In this document: piece after piece, positions 17,663 through 26,489 of the stretch
How the letters are laid out: every line of letters starts with the position of its first letter
How positions within the stretch are numbered: the first letter of the stretch is position 1
DNA from: Megasphaera micronuciformis F0359
Lineage (GTDB): Bacteria > Bacillota > Negativicutes > Veillonellales > Megasphaeraceae
DNA length: 64,000 nt
NCBI RefSeq assembly: GCF_000165735.1
Contig: NZ_GL538208.1
Span: 482,682-546,681, forward strand
Reading direction: 5' to 3'
Notes under the pieces: generated by a model
What the model saw: the letters and a program-made list of their open reading frames with translations, nothing else
What the model was told of the DNA's origin: nothing
Database searches by the model: none
Position numbers and translations under genes: made by a program

Positions 17663-18481
17663 ATGGAGACCTTATTAAAGGAAGTCGGACTGGCCCTGTG
17701 CGATATACGGCGACGGAAACCGCTGATTCACGAAATCACAAATTATGTTACGGCTACTGACTGTGCGAATATTACTTTAGCATTAGGAGCCAAGCCTATC
17801 ATGGCGACAAGACCGATAGAAGCGAAAGAAGTGATTACGCGGGCCAAAGGGGCCGTATTAAACTTAGGAACCCTTGACGATGAACGGCTTAAGATTATGG
17901 AAAAGGTGGCGGCCATAGGTACCGATCACGGAGTCCCCATGGTACTCGATCCGGTCGGTGCCGGCAGTATGGAAAGCCGTGCCAATGCAGCCGGTAAATT
18001 GCTTGAAGCGGGACACATGGCCGTGATTCGTGGTAATGGTGATGAAATAACTAGCTTGGCAACGGGGAAACTTATTCAAGGCGCGGGCGTGGATAATAGC
18101 GGCAAGGTACAACTTACCGGTGAAGAAGTAAGCGAATTCAGCCGGAAACTGGGGACTGTCGTTGCTGTTACGGGCGCTGTGGATATTATCTCCGACGGAA
18201 AGCGGACCGTGTCTTGTCATAACGGCAGCCCGTTGCTACCTTTTGTTACCGGCACGGGGTGTATGACGACGGCTCTCATTGCCGCTTTTGCTTCCGTAAC
18301 GGATGCTTTTACAGCGGCTGTAGGGGGCATTCTCTCTTTAGGCCTGGCGAGTGAAATGGTTGTAAACAGAGATCCTCGAACGGGACCGGGAACTTTAAGA
18401 CAACGATTATGTGATTGCGTTTTTGAGTTGCATAAAGATATTTATATTTTGGACGGAAGGGTAGTGAAAGACTATGAATAA
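17663..18481 (+). CDS. thiM: Hydroxyethylthiazole kinase
   Basis: 272-residue ribokinase-fold enzyme that phosphorylates 4-methyl-5-(2-hydroxyethyl)thiazole, the salvage route to the thiazole half of thiamine. Signatures include PLIHEITNYVTATDCANITLALGAKPIM (start of the family domain), VLDPVGAGSM, RGNGDEI and the anion-hole motif GTGCMTTAL. It begins two bases after yhcH and overlaps thiW by eight bases, so the genes are translationally coupled. No TPP riboswitch lies in front of the unit. Confidence 0.95.
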   Translation: METLLKEVGLALCDIRRRKPLIHEITNYVTATDCANITLALGAKPIMATRPIEAKEVITRAKGAVLNLGTLDDERLKIMEKVAAIGTDHGVPMVLDPVGAGSMESRANAAGKLLEAGHMAVIRGNGDEITSLATGKLIQGAGVDNSGKVQLTGEEVSEFSRKLGTVVAVTGAVDIISDGKRTVSCHNGSPLLPFVTGTGCMTTALIAAFASVTDAFTAAVGGILSLGLASEMVVNRDPRTGPGTLRQRLCDCVFELHKDIYILDGRVVKDYE

Positions 18482-18977
18482 TAGAAGGCCCTTGACCCGC
18501 TTGGCCGTAGCCGCTTTGTTGGTTGCGCTGGGAGTCTTATTGTCCCCTTTATCGGTACCTGTCGGAGCGGCGAAAATATTTCCCGTACAACATGCATTAA
18601 ATGTTATGGCCGCCGTTATTTTGGGATGTCGTTACGGAACGGCTGCGGCTTTTTGTATTTCAACATTGCGTAATATTTTGGGCATGGGAACGGTATTGGC
18701 CTATCCGGGCAGTATGTGCGGTGCCTTTTTGTCAGCCTTTATGTATAAACGTACGGGTAGTGTGTATGCGGCGGCTATAGGGGAAGTAGTAGGTACGGGT
18801 ATTATCGGAGGTCTCATTTCCTGGCCGATAGGATCTTACATACTCGGGTCTGCCGGTGCGGCTTGGTTTTTCTTCGTCGTTGCCTTTTTACCGAGTACCG
18901 TAACGGGGGCGGTCGTCGGTACCTTCGTTTGCAAGGTACTGCCGTTGGAAAGACTCAAAGAATACATATACAGATAA
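18474..18977 (+). CDS. thiW: Energy-coupling factor transporter S component ThiW
   Basis: Small membrane protein of 167 residues with five or six hydrophobic segments. It fits ThiW, the substrate-binding S component of an ECF transporter for the thiazole precursor of thiamine: the N-terminal LTRLAVAALLVALGVLLSPL and the following VPVGAAKIFPVQH, with the family's conserved N-terminal charge and V/P motif. It needs the shared EcfAAT energising module, which is not in this window. Coupling to thiM gives uptake followed by phosphorylation of hydroxyethylthiazole. Confidence 0.9.
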   Translation: MNNRRPLTRLAVAALLVALGVLLSPLSVPVGAAKIFPVQHALNVMAAVILGCRYGTAAAFCISTLRNILGMGTVLAYPGSMCGAFLSAFMYKRTGSVYAAAIGEVVGTGIIGGLISWPIGSYILGSAGAAWFFFVVAFLPSTVTGAVVGTFVCKVLPLERLKEYIYR

Positions 18978-19011
18978 GCCTGTTTTAATATGGGGATTTC
19001 CGCTTCACGAC

Positions 19012-19038
19012 TTGACTTATAAAGTATGTATGTATTAA
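19012..19038 (+). promoter_or_regulatory. Possible promoter of the TetR-RND unit
   Basis: TTGACT (19012-19017) and TATTAA (19033-19038), 15-base spacer. The -10 overlaps a TATGTATGTA repeat that could be part of an operator for the regulator downstream (inference). The spacing is short, so confidence is modest. Confidence 0.4.
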
Positions 19039-19106
19039 ACTGATAGATGGTACTGGGTTTTCAATACCGGTTTTATTTATAATTTTTAACTTAACGAGGA
19101 GTTTAT

Positions 19107-19676
19107 ATGGAGAAAGATATTCGTACCCATGTTTTGCGTGTCGCTCTTGAAGAATTGAATCAACGCGGCCCCGCATTTCATATGGATGATTTGGCTCGTC
19201 GTCTGCATATCAGTAAGAGAACCTTATATGAGAATTTTTCATCCAAACAGGAAATTGTTAAAAATGCCATTCTTTCAGTTATGAATGATTTATATACACA
19301 CCACGTAAAGCTAATTGAGGATGAAAGTAAGACGGTGGAGGAGAAATTGCTCACCTATTTTGACGCGCGATCCGAAATGGTCGAAATTCTTTCGCTCCGC
19401 CAATATGAAGCCATCTTGAGAAAAATGCCGGAAATCGCCGCCGAATTGGCAGAGGCAAGCAAAAGAGACTGGGATTTATTATTAAACTTTTTGCAAGACG
19501 TAGAACAGTCGGATGAGTATAAAGACTTTTATGTTCTTGCTTTGTTGCATATGCTTATGGGTGCGGCCACCAATATTTTGAATCATTTGGATGAACTTGA
19601 AGACGATAAATACTATTCCTATCCGAAGTATATGGAAGAATGTATGCGCATCGTGTTATACGGTATTAAGAAGTAA
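19107..19676 (+). CDS. TetR family transcriptional regulator
   Basis: 189-residue TetR-type repressor. The N-terminal helix-turn-helix is at about 27-46 (MDDLARRLHISKRTLYENF), followed by KQEIVKNAI; the helical C-terminal ligand domain is divergent, as is normal for the family. It lies 18 bases upstream of an RND adaptor and pump on the same strand, the arrangement of a local repressor that is relieved by a pump substrate. The ribosome site is CGAGGAG. The ligand cannot be told from sequence. Confidence 0.9.
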   Translation: MEKDIRTHVLRVALEELNQRGPAFHMDDLARRLHISKRTLYENFSSKQEIVKNAILSVMNDLYTHHVKLIEDESKTVEEKLLTYFDARSEMVEILSLRQYEAILRKMPEIAAELAEASKRDWDLLLNFLQDVEQSDEYKDFYVLALLHMLMGAATNILNHLDELEDDKYYSYPKYMEECMRIVLYGIKK

Positions 19677-19694
19677 GAGGAGGAGTTACCTACT

Positions 19695-20852
19695 ATGAGG
19701 TCAAAATGCAAAGGTTTGGCAGTAAGTTTATTAGCAATTGCTGTGGCGGCGGCTATTGCCGGTTGTGGCGGTAACACAGGCGGAGAGAAGCAGCCCGTAG
19801 CCGTTAATACATATAAAATTGTAGCGGAAGACACGATTGTTCCCGCTGAATACAGCGGTGTCGTAGCGGCGACGGATAAGGTACCCGTTATGCCGAAGGT
19901 GTCCGGTCGCGTTTTGGAAAAATACGTACAGGGCGGTCAAGCCGTTGCGGAAGGCCAACCGTTGTTTCGATTGGACAGTCGTTCCTATCAGGCGGCTTTA
20001 AATGCTGCAAAGGCCGGACAGGCACAGGCGGCGGCTAATCTTGCCAACCAAGAGCTTAACTTGCGTCGTTACCAGACTTTGGCTGATGAAGACGCTATTG
20101 CCATGCAGACCGTAACGGATCAGGAAGCGGCTACGGCTCAACAAAATGCCGTATTACAGGCTCAAGAAGCACAGGTAGCGGCGGCACAGGATAATATGGA
20201 TGATACTATTGTGTATGCTCCCTTCAGCGGGACGCTGAATGTTGATGATGTACCGATCGGTACCTTTGCGACAGCCGGAGGTACGGCTTTAGTCACTATT
20301 TCGTCCAATAATCCCGTATTTGTCGACTTTACAATCAGTGAAGCCGAGTACTTGGAAATGGTCAAATCCGGGGCCGGTAATCCTACATCTTGGGGCGATC
20401 ATTTAAAACTGCGTCTCAGCGACGGATCCGTATATGCTTATGAGGGGCATATTGCACAAGTAAATCACGGTATGAACGGTAACTCGGGCGCTATTGTTGT
20501 AAGGGCCGTCTTCGATAATCCGGAAAATGTTCTCTTGCCGGGTATGTATGCTACAGTCGTTTCCGATGCACAGGTTAAGAGAAAAGCGATTACCGTGCCG
20601 CAGCGTGCCGTACAGCAGACTTTAGGTAAATACTTCATTTCCGTTATTGATGAAAACGGAGAAGCTAAACAAAAAGAAGTAAAAGTAGGTCCGCAGATCG
20701 GCAAATTCTGGCTGATTACGGACGGTTTACAAGATAATGATATCATTATCGTTGACGGTTATCAGAAAGCTAACGGTGCAAAATTGAATCAGCATTTGTT
20801 GACGAAGGATGATATTCTCAACCCTTCAGCCGATGACGGACAGTCCAAATAG
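19695..20852 (+). CDS. RND efflux periplasmic adaptor (membrane fusion protein), lipoprotein
   Basis: 385-residue AcrA/MexA-type adaptor. A lipoprotein signal peptide ends in the lipobox IAGC with Cys24 as lipidation site. After it come a lipoyl/barrel-sandwich half (VMPKVSGRVLEKYVQGGQAV), an alpha-helical hairpin rich in Ala and Gln (about 95-165), the second lipoyl half (IVYAPFSGTL) and beta-barrel and membrane-proximal domains. It joins the inner-membrane pump encoded 11 bases downstream to an outer-membrane channel, so the cell must have an outer membrane. No TolC-type channel gene is in the window. Confidence 0.94.
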   Translation: MRSKCKGLAVSLLAIAVAAAIAGCGGNTGGEKQPVAVNTYKIVAEDTIVPAEYSGVVAATDKVPVMPKVSGRVLEKYVQGGQAVAEGQPLFRLDSRSYQAALNAAKAGQAQAAANLANQELNLRRYQTLADEDAIAMQTVTDQEAATAQQNAVLQAQEAQVAAAQDNMDDTIVYAPFSGTLNVDDVPIGTFATAGGTALVTISSNNPVFVDFTISEAEYLEMVKSGAGNPTSWGDHLKLRLSDGSVYAYEGHIAQVNHGMNGNSGAIVVRAVFDNPENVLLPGMYATVVSDAQVKRKAITVPQRAVQQTLGKYFISVIDENGEAKQKEVKVGPQIGKFWLITDGLQDNDIIIVDGYQKANGAKLNQHLLTKDDILNPSADDGQSK

Positions 20853-20863
20853 GGGGATCAAAA

Positions 20864-23800
20864 GTGATATCTAAGTTTTTTATAAACAGGCCGATTTTTG
20901 CTATCGTCATCTCTCTGGTCATTTCCATTGCCGGGATCTTGTCGATTATAACCTTGCCTGTTTCCAAATATCCTAAGGTTACACCGCCGCAAGTTCGTGT
21001 ATCTGCCATGTATACGGGAGCTAATGCGGAAGTTGTCGGAACGACCATTGCCAGTGTTATTGAACGGCAAATGATGGGGGTCGACGATTTAGATTATATG
21101 GAAAGTACCAGTAGTGACAACGGTATGTATTCGCTGAACGTTCAGTATAAGAGCGGCAGTAACGAAGATATGGATACGGTTAATACTCAGAACCGTGTCA
21201 GTCAAATATCGTCTACCTTACCTACGGAAGTTACGAGTACGGGCGTAACCGTACAAAAGTCGTCAAATTCCACGGCAATGGTATTTTCACTGGTATCGCC
21301 TAACGGGACTTATGACGGTACTTTTATGAAAAACTATGCAACTCAGTATTTCATGGATGCATTGAAGTCCGTAAACGGTGTCGGTACGGTTCAGGAATTC
21401 GGTGCCGATTACGCTATGCGTATTTGGCTCGATCCTTTAAAAATGAGTGTTTTACAAGTTACACCGACGGATGTCATTACGGCTATTCGTACGCAAAATT
21501 CACAGGCTGCTGTCGGTACTATCGGTGCTCAGCCGTCTCCGACGGATCAGGCTTATCAGTACACTTTGCGTGCTAACGGCCGTTTGTCTACGGCCGATGA
21601 GTTCGGAAATGTAATTATTCGAACCAATAAGGACGGCAGTGCGGTTCGCGTTAAAGATATCGCCAAAGTGGAATTGGGATCGAAGAGTTATGATGTATTC
21701 GGTTTATATAAGGGTAACCCCAGTGCGATATTTATGGTCAGCTTGTCGGCAGGAGCTAACGCTATGCAGGCTGTTTCCGGAGTCAGAAAAGCATTGGAAG
21801 AAGCTAAGAAAAACTTCCCCAGTGATATGGAATACAAGGTTATATATGACAGTACGAACTTTGTTCGTGAATCCATTAAGGAAGTTATTGAAACCTTCAT
21901 TGAAGCGTTATTGCTTGTAGCTTTAATTGTATATCTTTTCTTGCAAAGCGGACGGTCGACGTTGATTCCTTTGATTGCCGTTCCCGTATCCTTGCTCGGT
22001 ACTTTTGCACTCTTCCAGGTACTCGATTTTACGATTAATACGTTAACCCTTTTTGCCATGGTATTGGCAATCGGGCTTCTTGTCGATGATGCTATCGTCG
22101 TTATTGAAGCCGTTGAGTATGAAATTAAATACAATAATAAAAAGCCTAAAGAAGCGACAATTATTGCCATGGAAAACGTACAAAACCCGGTTATCGGGGT
22201 TGCCTGCGTGTTAGCGGCCGTATTTGTTCCCGTATCTTTCTTAAGCGGCATGAGCGGCATCCTGTATCGGCAGTTTGCCTTGACTATTGCTATCTCCGTC
22301 GCCATATCAGCCTTCGTCGCACTGACTTTAACGCCGGCACTTTGTGCCACAATGCTTAAGGTTCACAAACCTACAGAATCGGCAAAGGGGATTGAGGTAT
22401 TCTTTGAGAAATTCAATGAATATTTTGATAAATTTATTAACTGGTACGGCAAGAGGCTGGCTCACTTGCAACTTCATTTAAAGTGGGTAGTGGCTTTTCT
22501 TGTCATTATCAGTGCTGTAACAGGTCTTTTGTTTACGCGTATCCCTACCGGCTTTGTTCCGTCGGAGGATAACGGGTTTGCCATGGTCGATATTACACTT
22601 CCCGAAGGTACATCTCAGACGGAAACAGAAAAGGTAGCTCGTAAGGTAGGCACGTGGGTGCAACAGCAACCGGGTGTTAAGGACGCCATGGAAATTGTAG
22701 GCTTCGGCATGTTGGCAGGCGGCCAAAAGTCGAATGCGGCCGTCGTCTTTGTCACTATGGATGATTGGAGTGAGCGAAAGACCAAGGATTTATCTATCGA
22801 TACATTGGTAGGCAAGGCTATGGGATTCGGCAATGCCATTCCCCAAGCTACTGTTATAGCCATTAATCCGCCGCCTATTGACGGCATGGGCACAAGTTCG
22901 GGTTTTACCATTGAAATTGAAGACCGTGGCGGTCACACTACGGCCGAATTGGCGGATGTAGCGAAAAAGTTTATCGCTGCGGCAAGCAAACACCCGGAGA
23001 TCGGTTCGATTCGCACTTCATTCTCCAATGATACGCCTACGTATCAGTTAGATATTGACAGAGAACAGGTCGCTCGACAAAAAGTGGCTTTAACGGATTT
23101 GTATGCCGTCTTACAGGCGTATTACGGGTCGTACCAGGTTAATGACTTTACAACCTTTGGACGTAACTTTAAGGTCGTACTTCAAGCAGCACCCGAATTT
23201 AGAGAAAAGATTCAAGATAATCGACATATTTACGTACGGAACTCGGACGGTCAGTTGATTTCTGTAGATAACTTTGTTCGTCCCAAAATGACGGGTACGG
23301 CACCGATGATTACCAGATTTAATGACTATCCGGCTATTAAGATTACCGGTTCGCCGGCACAGGGAGCAAGCTCGGGTGATGCCTTAAAAGCCCTTCAGGA
23401 AACGGCAAATACGACGCTCCCTGAAGGCTATACGTATGAATGGTCGGGTATGAGTCGTGAAGAAGTAGCTGCAGGCAGCAAGACTCTGTATATCTTCGCG
23501 TTGGCATTACTCTTCGTATTTCTGGTTTTGGCGGCTTTATATGAAAGTTGGAAGGTTCCGTTTGCCGTGCTTTTCAGTGTGCCTACGGGGTTGTTCGGAG
23601 CTTCTTTATTTGTATACTTACTGAATCAGACGAACAATATTTATTTCCAAATCGGTATTTTGGCAGTTATCGGTTTGGCGGCTAAGAATGCTATCCTCAT
23701 TATTGAATACGCGAAGGTGCGTGTTGATGAAAGAGGGATGGATGTAGTTTCAGCAGCTATTGAAGCGGCCAAGATTCGACTTCGTCCTATCGTTATGACG

Positions 23801-24016
23801 TCTCTAGCCTTTGTCATGGGTTGTATACCTTTGGCTATTGCCAGCGGGGCCGGAGCGGCATCTCGTGTTACCATGGGGATTACGGTCGTTTTCGGGACAT
23901 CCGTTGCGACAATCTTAGGTGTGTTTATCATACCTATGCTCTTCATTATTATTGAAAGTATAGGTGGCGATAAAAAGATACGTGAAGAAGGTCAGATTAC
24001 TCGTTTACACGAATAA
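20864..24016 (+). CDS. RND multidrug efflux pump, inner-membrane permease
   Basis: 1050-residue AcrB/MexB-like (HAE1) proton-driven exporter with 12 membrane helices and two large periplasmic loops. The proton-relay residues are present: the paired Asp in TM4 (LLVDDAIVVIEAVEYE) and the Lys in TM10 (LAAKNAILIIEYAKV). The N-terminus SKFFINRPIFAIVISLVISIAG is typical. The GTG start at 20864 follows AGGGGGATC. It forms a tripartite pump with the adaptor upstream; substrates are unknown, though HAE1 pumps commonly export drugs, bile salts or detergents. Confidence 0.95.
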   Translation: MISKFFINRPIFAIVISLVISIAGILSIITLPVSKYPKVTPPQVRVSAMYTGANAEVVGTTIASVIERQMMGVDDLDYMESTSSDNGMYSLNVQYKSGSNEDMDTVNTQNRVSQISSTLPTEVTSTGVTVQKSSNSTAMVFSLVSPNGTYDGTFMKNYATQYFMDALKSVNGVGTVQEFGADYAMRIWLDPLKMSVLQVTPTDVITAIRTQNSQAAVGTIGAQPSPTDQAYQYTLRANGRLSTADEFGNVIIRTNKDGSAVRVKDIAKVELGSKSYDVFGLYKGNPSAIFMVSLSAGANAMQAVSGVRKALEEAKKNFPSDMEYKVIYDSTNFVRESIKEVIETFIEALLLVALIVYLFLQSGRSTLIPLIAVPVSLLGTFALFQVLDFTINTLTLFAMVLAIGLLVDDAIVVIEAVEYEIKYNNKKPKEATIIAMENVQNPVIGVACVLAAVFVPVSFLSGMSGILYRQFALTIAISVAISAFVALTLTPALCATMLKVHKPTESAKGIEVFFEKFNEYFDKFINWYGKRLAHLQLHLKWVVAFLVIISAVTGLLFTRIPTGFVPSEDNGFAMVDITLPEGTSQTETEKVARKVGTWVQQQPGVKDAMEIVGFGMLAGGQKSNAAVVFVTMDDWSERKTKDLSIDTLVGKAMGFGNAIPQATVIAINPPPIDGMGTSSGFTIEIEDRGGHTTAELADVAKKFIAAASKHPEIGSIRTSFSNDTPTYQLDIDREQVARQKVALTDLYAVLQAYYGSYQVNDFTTFGRNFKVVLQAAPEFREKIQDNRHIYVRNSDGQLISVDNFVRPKMTGTAPMITRFNDYPAIKITGSPAQGASSGDALKALQETANTTLPEGYTYEWSGMSREEVAAGSKTLYIFALALLFVFLVLAALYESWKVPFAVLFSVPTGLFGASLFVYLLNQTNNIYFQIGILAVIGLAAKNAILIIEYAKVRVDERGMDVVSAAIEAAKIRLRPIVMTSLAFVMGCIPLAIASGAGAASRVTMGITVVFGTSVATILGVFIIPMLFIIIESIGGDKKIREEGQITRLHE

Positions 24017-24023
24017 AAGGCCT

Positions 24024-24062
24024 AAAAAACAGGTAGTTCCAAAGGAAGTACCTGTTTTTTGC
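24024..24062. terminator. Terminator of the RND unit (first of a double hairpin)
   Basis: 12-bp outer stem (24024-24035 with 24049-24060) with T-runs on both strands, eight bases after the pump gene. It works in either direction and also lies beyond the end of convergent nadE. Confidence 0.85.
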
Positions 24063-24070
24063 TTGAAGAG

Positions 24071-24103
24071 AAGACCGGCCCTTTATAATAAAGGGCCGGT
24101 CTT
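24071..24103. terminator. Second hairpin between RND pump and nadE
   Basis: Perfect 14-bp GC-rich stem (24071-24084 with 24090-24103), ten bases from the nadE stop. It lacks a strong T-run by itself and is probably the nadE-proximal half of a tandem terminator. Confidence 0.65.
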
Positions 24104-24113
24104 CATCTTTTAG

Positions 24114-26009
24114 TTATTGAAGTAGCTTCTTTTTTAAGCGTTCATACTCTTGCGTGTAGTACGGTCGTATTTGTGATTCTCTAAGGTCATTGCCGAAAGC
24201 TCTTCGGCTGATTGCCAACATGGGCGGTGACTGAATTCTCTTGGCGACAGCAAAGCCGGAAAAAAGGTTCCACCAGCGTTCCAAGTCGGCAATGAATTCG
24301 GACGGACCCGGAAAGATGTCGGTAATACATAAGGGAGTATGCAGGTTTTCTTCCAGAGTCCCTTCGTCATACCAACGCAAAATCGTTTCGGGTGTGGCTC
24401 TTTGCCAACGTTCGACAAAGGCGGAGAAGAGATAGTCATGATAGGGATAGATAAGCGGATCACCCTGGCCTTTTGTAATATCCTGAGCGGCCGATAATTC
24501 GGCGCTGGGAATAATGTCGATACTGCCTTGGGGTACTACTTCACGGCCAAAGACTTCAGTATTAAGATAGTGTGCCAAGTCGTATACCTGGTGTTTCCAT
24601 AAATCGGCTGTAGCGGCTAAAAAGCCGGCTCCGTCTCCGTATAAGGTGGCATAACCGACAGTCATTTCAGCCTTATTGGCGTTACAGGTAAATGCTCCGC
24701 CAAAGGCAGCGGCGGCGGCTGCTAAAATACGCGAAGACCGATCACGAGCCTGAACGTTTTCTTCCATAAAAGGCGTAAGTGTAAGAGATGACAATACCTC
24801 GCCGTTACGTGTAAGATTCATTTGTAAAAATTGCTTTCTCGTAAGTTCCAGACTATCCTGGACAGGAATGACCGCATAAGTACAGCCGATATTTTTAGCC
24901 GATTCTTCAGCAAGACTTTTTGTCATTTGCGAATTATATGTACTCGGCATATTGACGAGCAGCATGTCTTCAGGTTTAAAGACTGTTGCGTAAAGAGCGG
25001 CATTTACCGCTGAATCGATACCGCCGGACACGCCGATGACGACCTTGCGGATACCGGCTTGTTCCGTGAATTTTTGAATCCCGTAATGCAGGGCTTCATA
25101 GATAGAAGCTGTTTCAGAACGTTGCGAAGATATGGATTTCATGCCTGTAAAGGAGCGAGTATCGGGATCGAAGGTCAAGACGACCAATTCATTTGTATAG
25201 GGGAAGCCTTCATAAAAAAGAGAACCGTCATTATTATAGGCCCCGGCCGATCCGTCGAAAGTATAAATGTTTTTTCCGTTATTTTGGACACCTGTACAGT
25301 TTACATAAACTGCCGGCTTTTTGAAGCGGTTTAACGAATGACCGAAGAGGCGATGACGCCGTTCCGGTTTTCCTAAGGTAAAGGGAGAATTGGAGATATT
25401 TACATACAAATCTATATCATATGAATCGTTCAGATAAGACATGGGCTTTACAGCATAGTTTTCATCCCAACTGTCTTCACAGATTAAGGGACCTATAATT
25501 AACTCATCGCCGTTTTTAAAAGTCAGATGAAGCGGTGACAGAAAATCTTCCGGAAAAGCGTGGCGTTCCGTAGCCACCTCGGTAAGAGAGGTAAAATAGC
25601 GAAGATCATCGAACTCTCTGTAGTCGGGTAGGAGGGTTTTTATATAAAAGGGATAAGGAGAACGCCCGGGGGCAATGAATTTACCGTTTTGCGCAATAAA
25701 CATGGCATTATATTTTCGTATACGGCCGTCAGGATTGATTTTTCCCTTTTCCAATGCGACATTGCCGAATATGACGGTAATATTCTCCGATAAGGCTCGG
25801 ATTTCTTCGCCCAGACTGATACATTCATTCATATAATCGGTCTGATCCCAGTTATCGCCGATGAAATATCCCGGTATACATAATTCGGGAAAAATGACAA
25901 GATCACAATTTTTAGTGACTGCTTCTTGAATATATTCTTTCATGCGTGTTACATTTCCCCTTGCATTTCCGGGCTCTACCAATAGTTGTGCCAAGCCGAT
26001 TTTTAACAT
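24114..26009 (-). CDS. nadE: Glutamine-dependent NAD+ synthetase
   Basis: 631-residue enzyme that amidates nicotinic acid adenine dinucleotide to NAD+, using glutamine. The N-terminal nitrilase-type glutaminase has the Glu42, Lys124, Cys177 triad (FPELCIPG, YIKTLLPDY, LICEDSW). The C-terminal synthetase domain has the ATP pyrophosphatase loop SGGIDS at 328-333. The two-domain form, not the short ammonia-dependent NadE, is encoded. The start codon follows GAAGGAGG. It is monocistronic and divergent from tatA. Confidence 0.95.
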   Translation of the reverse strand: MLKIGLAQLLVEPGNARGNVTRMKEYIQEAVTKNCDLVIFPELCIPGYFIGDNWDQTDYMNECISLGEEIRALSENITVIFGNVALEKGKINPDGRIRKYNAMFIAQNGKFIAPGRSPYPFYIKTLLPDYREFDDLRYFTSLTEVATERHAFPEDFLSPLHLTFKNGDELIIGPLICEDSWDENYAVKPMSYLNDSYDIDLYVNISNSPFTLGKPERRHRLFGHSLNRFKKPAVYVNCTGVQNNGKNIYTFDGSAGAYNNDGSLFYEGFPYTNELVVLTFDPDTRSFTGMKSISSQRSETASIYEALHYGIQKFTEQAGIRKVVIGVSGGIDSAVNAALYATVFKPEDMLLVNMPSTYNSQMTKSLAEESAKNIGCTYAVIPVQDSLELTRKQFLQMNLTRNGEVLSSLTLTPFMEENVQARDRSSRILAAAAAAFGGAFTCNANKAEMTVGYATLYGDGAGFLAATADLWKHQVYDLAHYLNTEVFGREVVPQGSIDIIPSAELSAAQDITKGQGDPLIYPYHDYLFSAFVERWQRATPETILRWYDEGTLEENLHTPLCITDIFPGPSEFIADLERWWNLFSGFAVAKRIQSPPMLAISRRAFGNDLRESQIRPYYTQEYERLKKKLLQ

Positions 26010-26036
26010 AATCTGCCTCCTTCGACATATCTTGTT

Positions 26037-26064
26037 ATAATACTACCATAATGGAAGCGGTAAA
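26037..26064 (-). promoter_or_regulatory. Probable promoter of nadE
   Basis: On the minus strand TTTACC (26064-26059) and TATTAT (26042-26037) with a 16-base spacer, 27 bases before the start codon. Confidence 0.5.
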
Positions 26065-26110
26065 GACAGATAAGGCGCATAATAATCTTTTTTTTTGTGA
26101 CCGCGTTTCA

Positions 26111-26119
26111 TGGTATAAT
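26111..26119 (+). promoter_or_regulatory. Extended -10 promoter of tatA
   Basis: TGGTATAAT (26111-26119), a TG-N extended -10 with perfect TATAAT, about 50 bases before tatA. No good -35 is visible, which is tolerated with an extended -10. Confidence 0.55.
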
Positions 26120-26169
26120 AAAGCAGTTTAAAAGTTTTATTAACATTAGCGGAAGGATTGTGACAACAC

Positions 26170-26358
26170 ATGCATTTAGGCGTACAGGAATTGGTAGTTA
26201 TATTAATCATTGTTATCGTGCTTTTCGGAGGTAGTCGTCTTGCAGGCATCGGTAAAGCTTTAGGAACAAGCATGCGTGAATTTAAAGAAGAAGTAAATCG
26301 CAGTGAAAGTGATGAGGAGAAAAAGGATATTTCGAAGGACGAAAAATCGGAGAAATAA
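26170..26358 (+). CDS. tatA: Twin-arginine translocase subunit TatA/TatE
   Basis: 62-residue protein with one N-terminal membrane helix (about 6-20), the conserved Phe-Gly hinge (LFGGSRLAGIGKALG) and an amphipathic helix followed by a charged tail rich in Glu, Lys, Asp and Ser. These are the hallmarks of TatA, which forms the pore for folded proteins. TatC is not nearby, so the export system is split across the genome. The next gene encodes a secreted protein, but its signal peptide has no twin arginine and would use Sec. Confidence 0.9.
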   Translation: MHLGVQELVVILIIVIVLFGGSRLAGIGKALGTSMREFKEEVNRSESDEEKKDISKDEKSEK

Positions 26359-26384
26359 ACTTGTATAAAAGATTGTAATGAAAA

Positions 26385-26440
26385 GAAAACTAAATTACTT
26401 TCTATAGTTTTAGAAAACTATAGAAAGTAATTTAGTTTTC
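26385..26440. repeat. 26-bp perfect inverted repeat upstream of the VWA gene
   Basis: Arms 26385-26410 and 26415-26440 are perfectly complementary with a 4-base loop, an AT-rich hairpin of unusual length. It lies 26 bases after tatA and ends just before the extended -10 of the VWA gene. There is no T-run beyond the 3' arm. It could end tatA transcription or act as a regulatory structure; its function is not evident. Confidence 0.9.
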
Positions 26441-26449
26441 TGATATAAT
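26441..26449 (+). promoter_or_regulatory. Extended -10 promoter of the VWA gene
   Basis: TGATATAAT (26441-26449), a TG-N extended -10 with perfect TATAAT, 40 bases before the start codon and immediately after the long hairpin, whose right arm would occupy the -35 position. Confidence 0.55.
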
Positions 26450-26489
26450 AATCCGTGTAATCGAGTTTATCGATGAAAGGAGATTCAGT

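Noticed and set aside
19107-24016. TetR-adaptor-pump region as a horizontally acquired island
   Set aside because: No mobile element, tRNA or visible change in codon use at its borders; it looks like a resident efflux operon.
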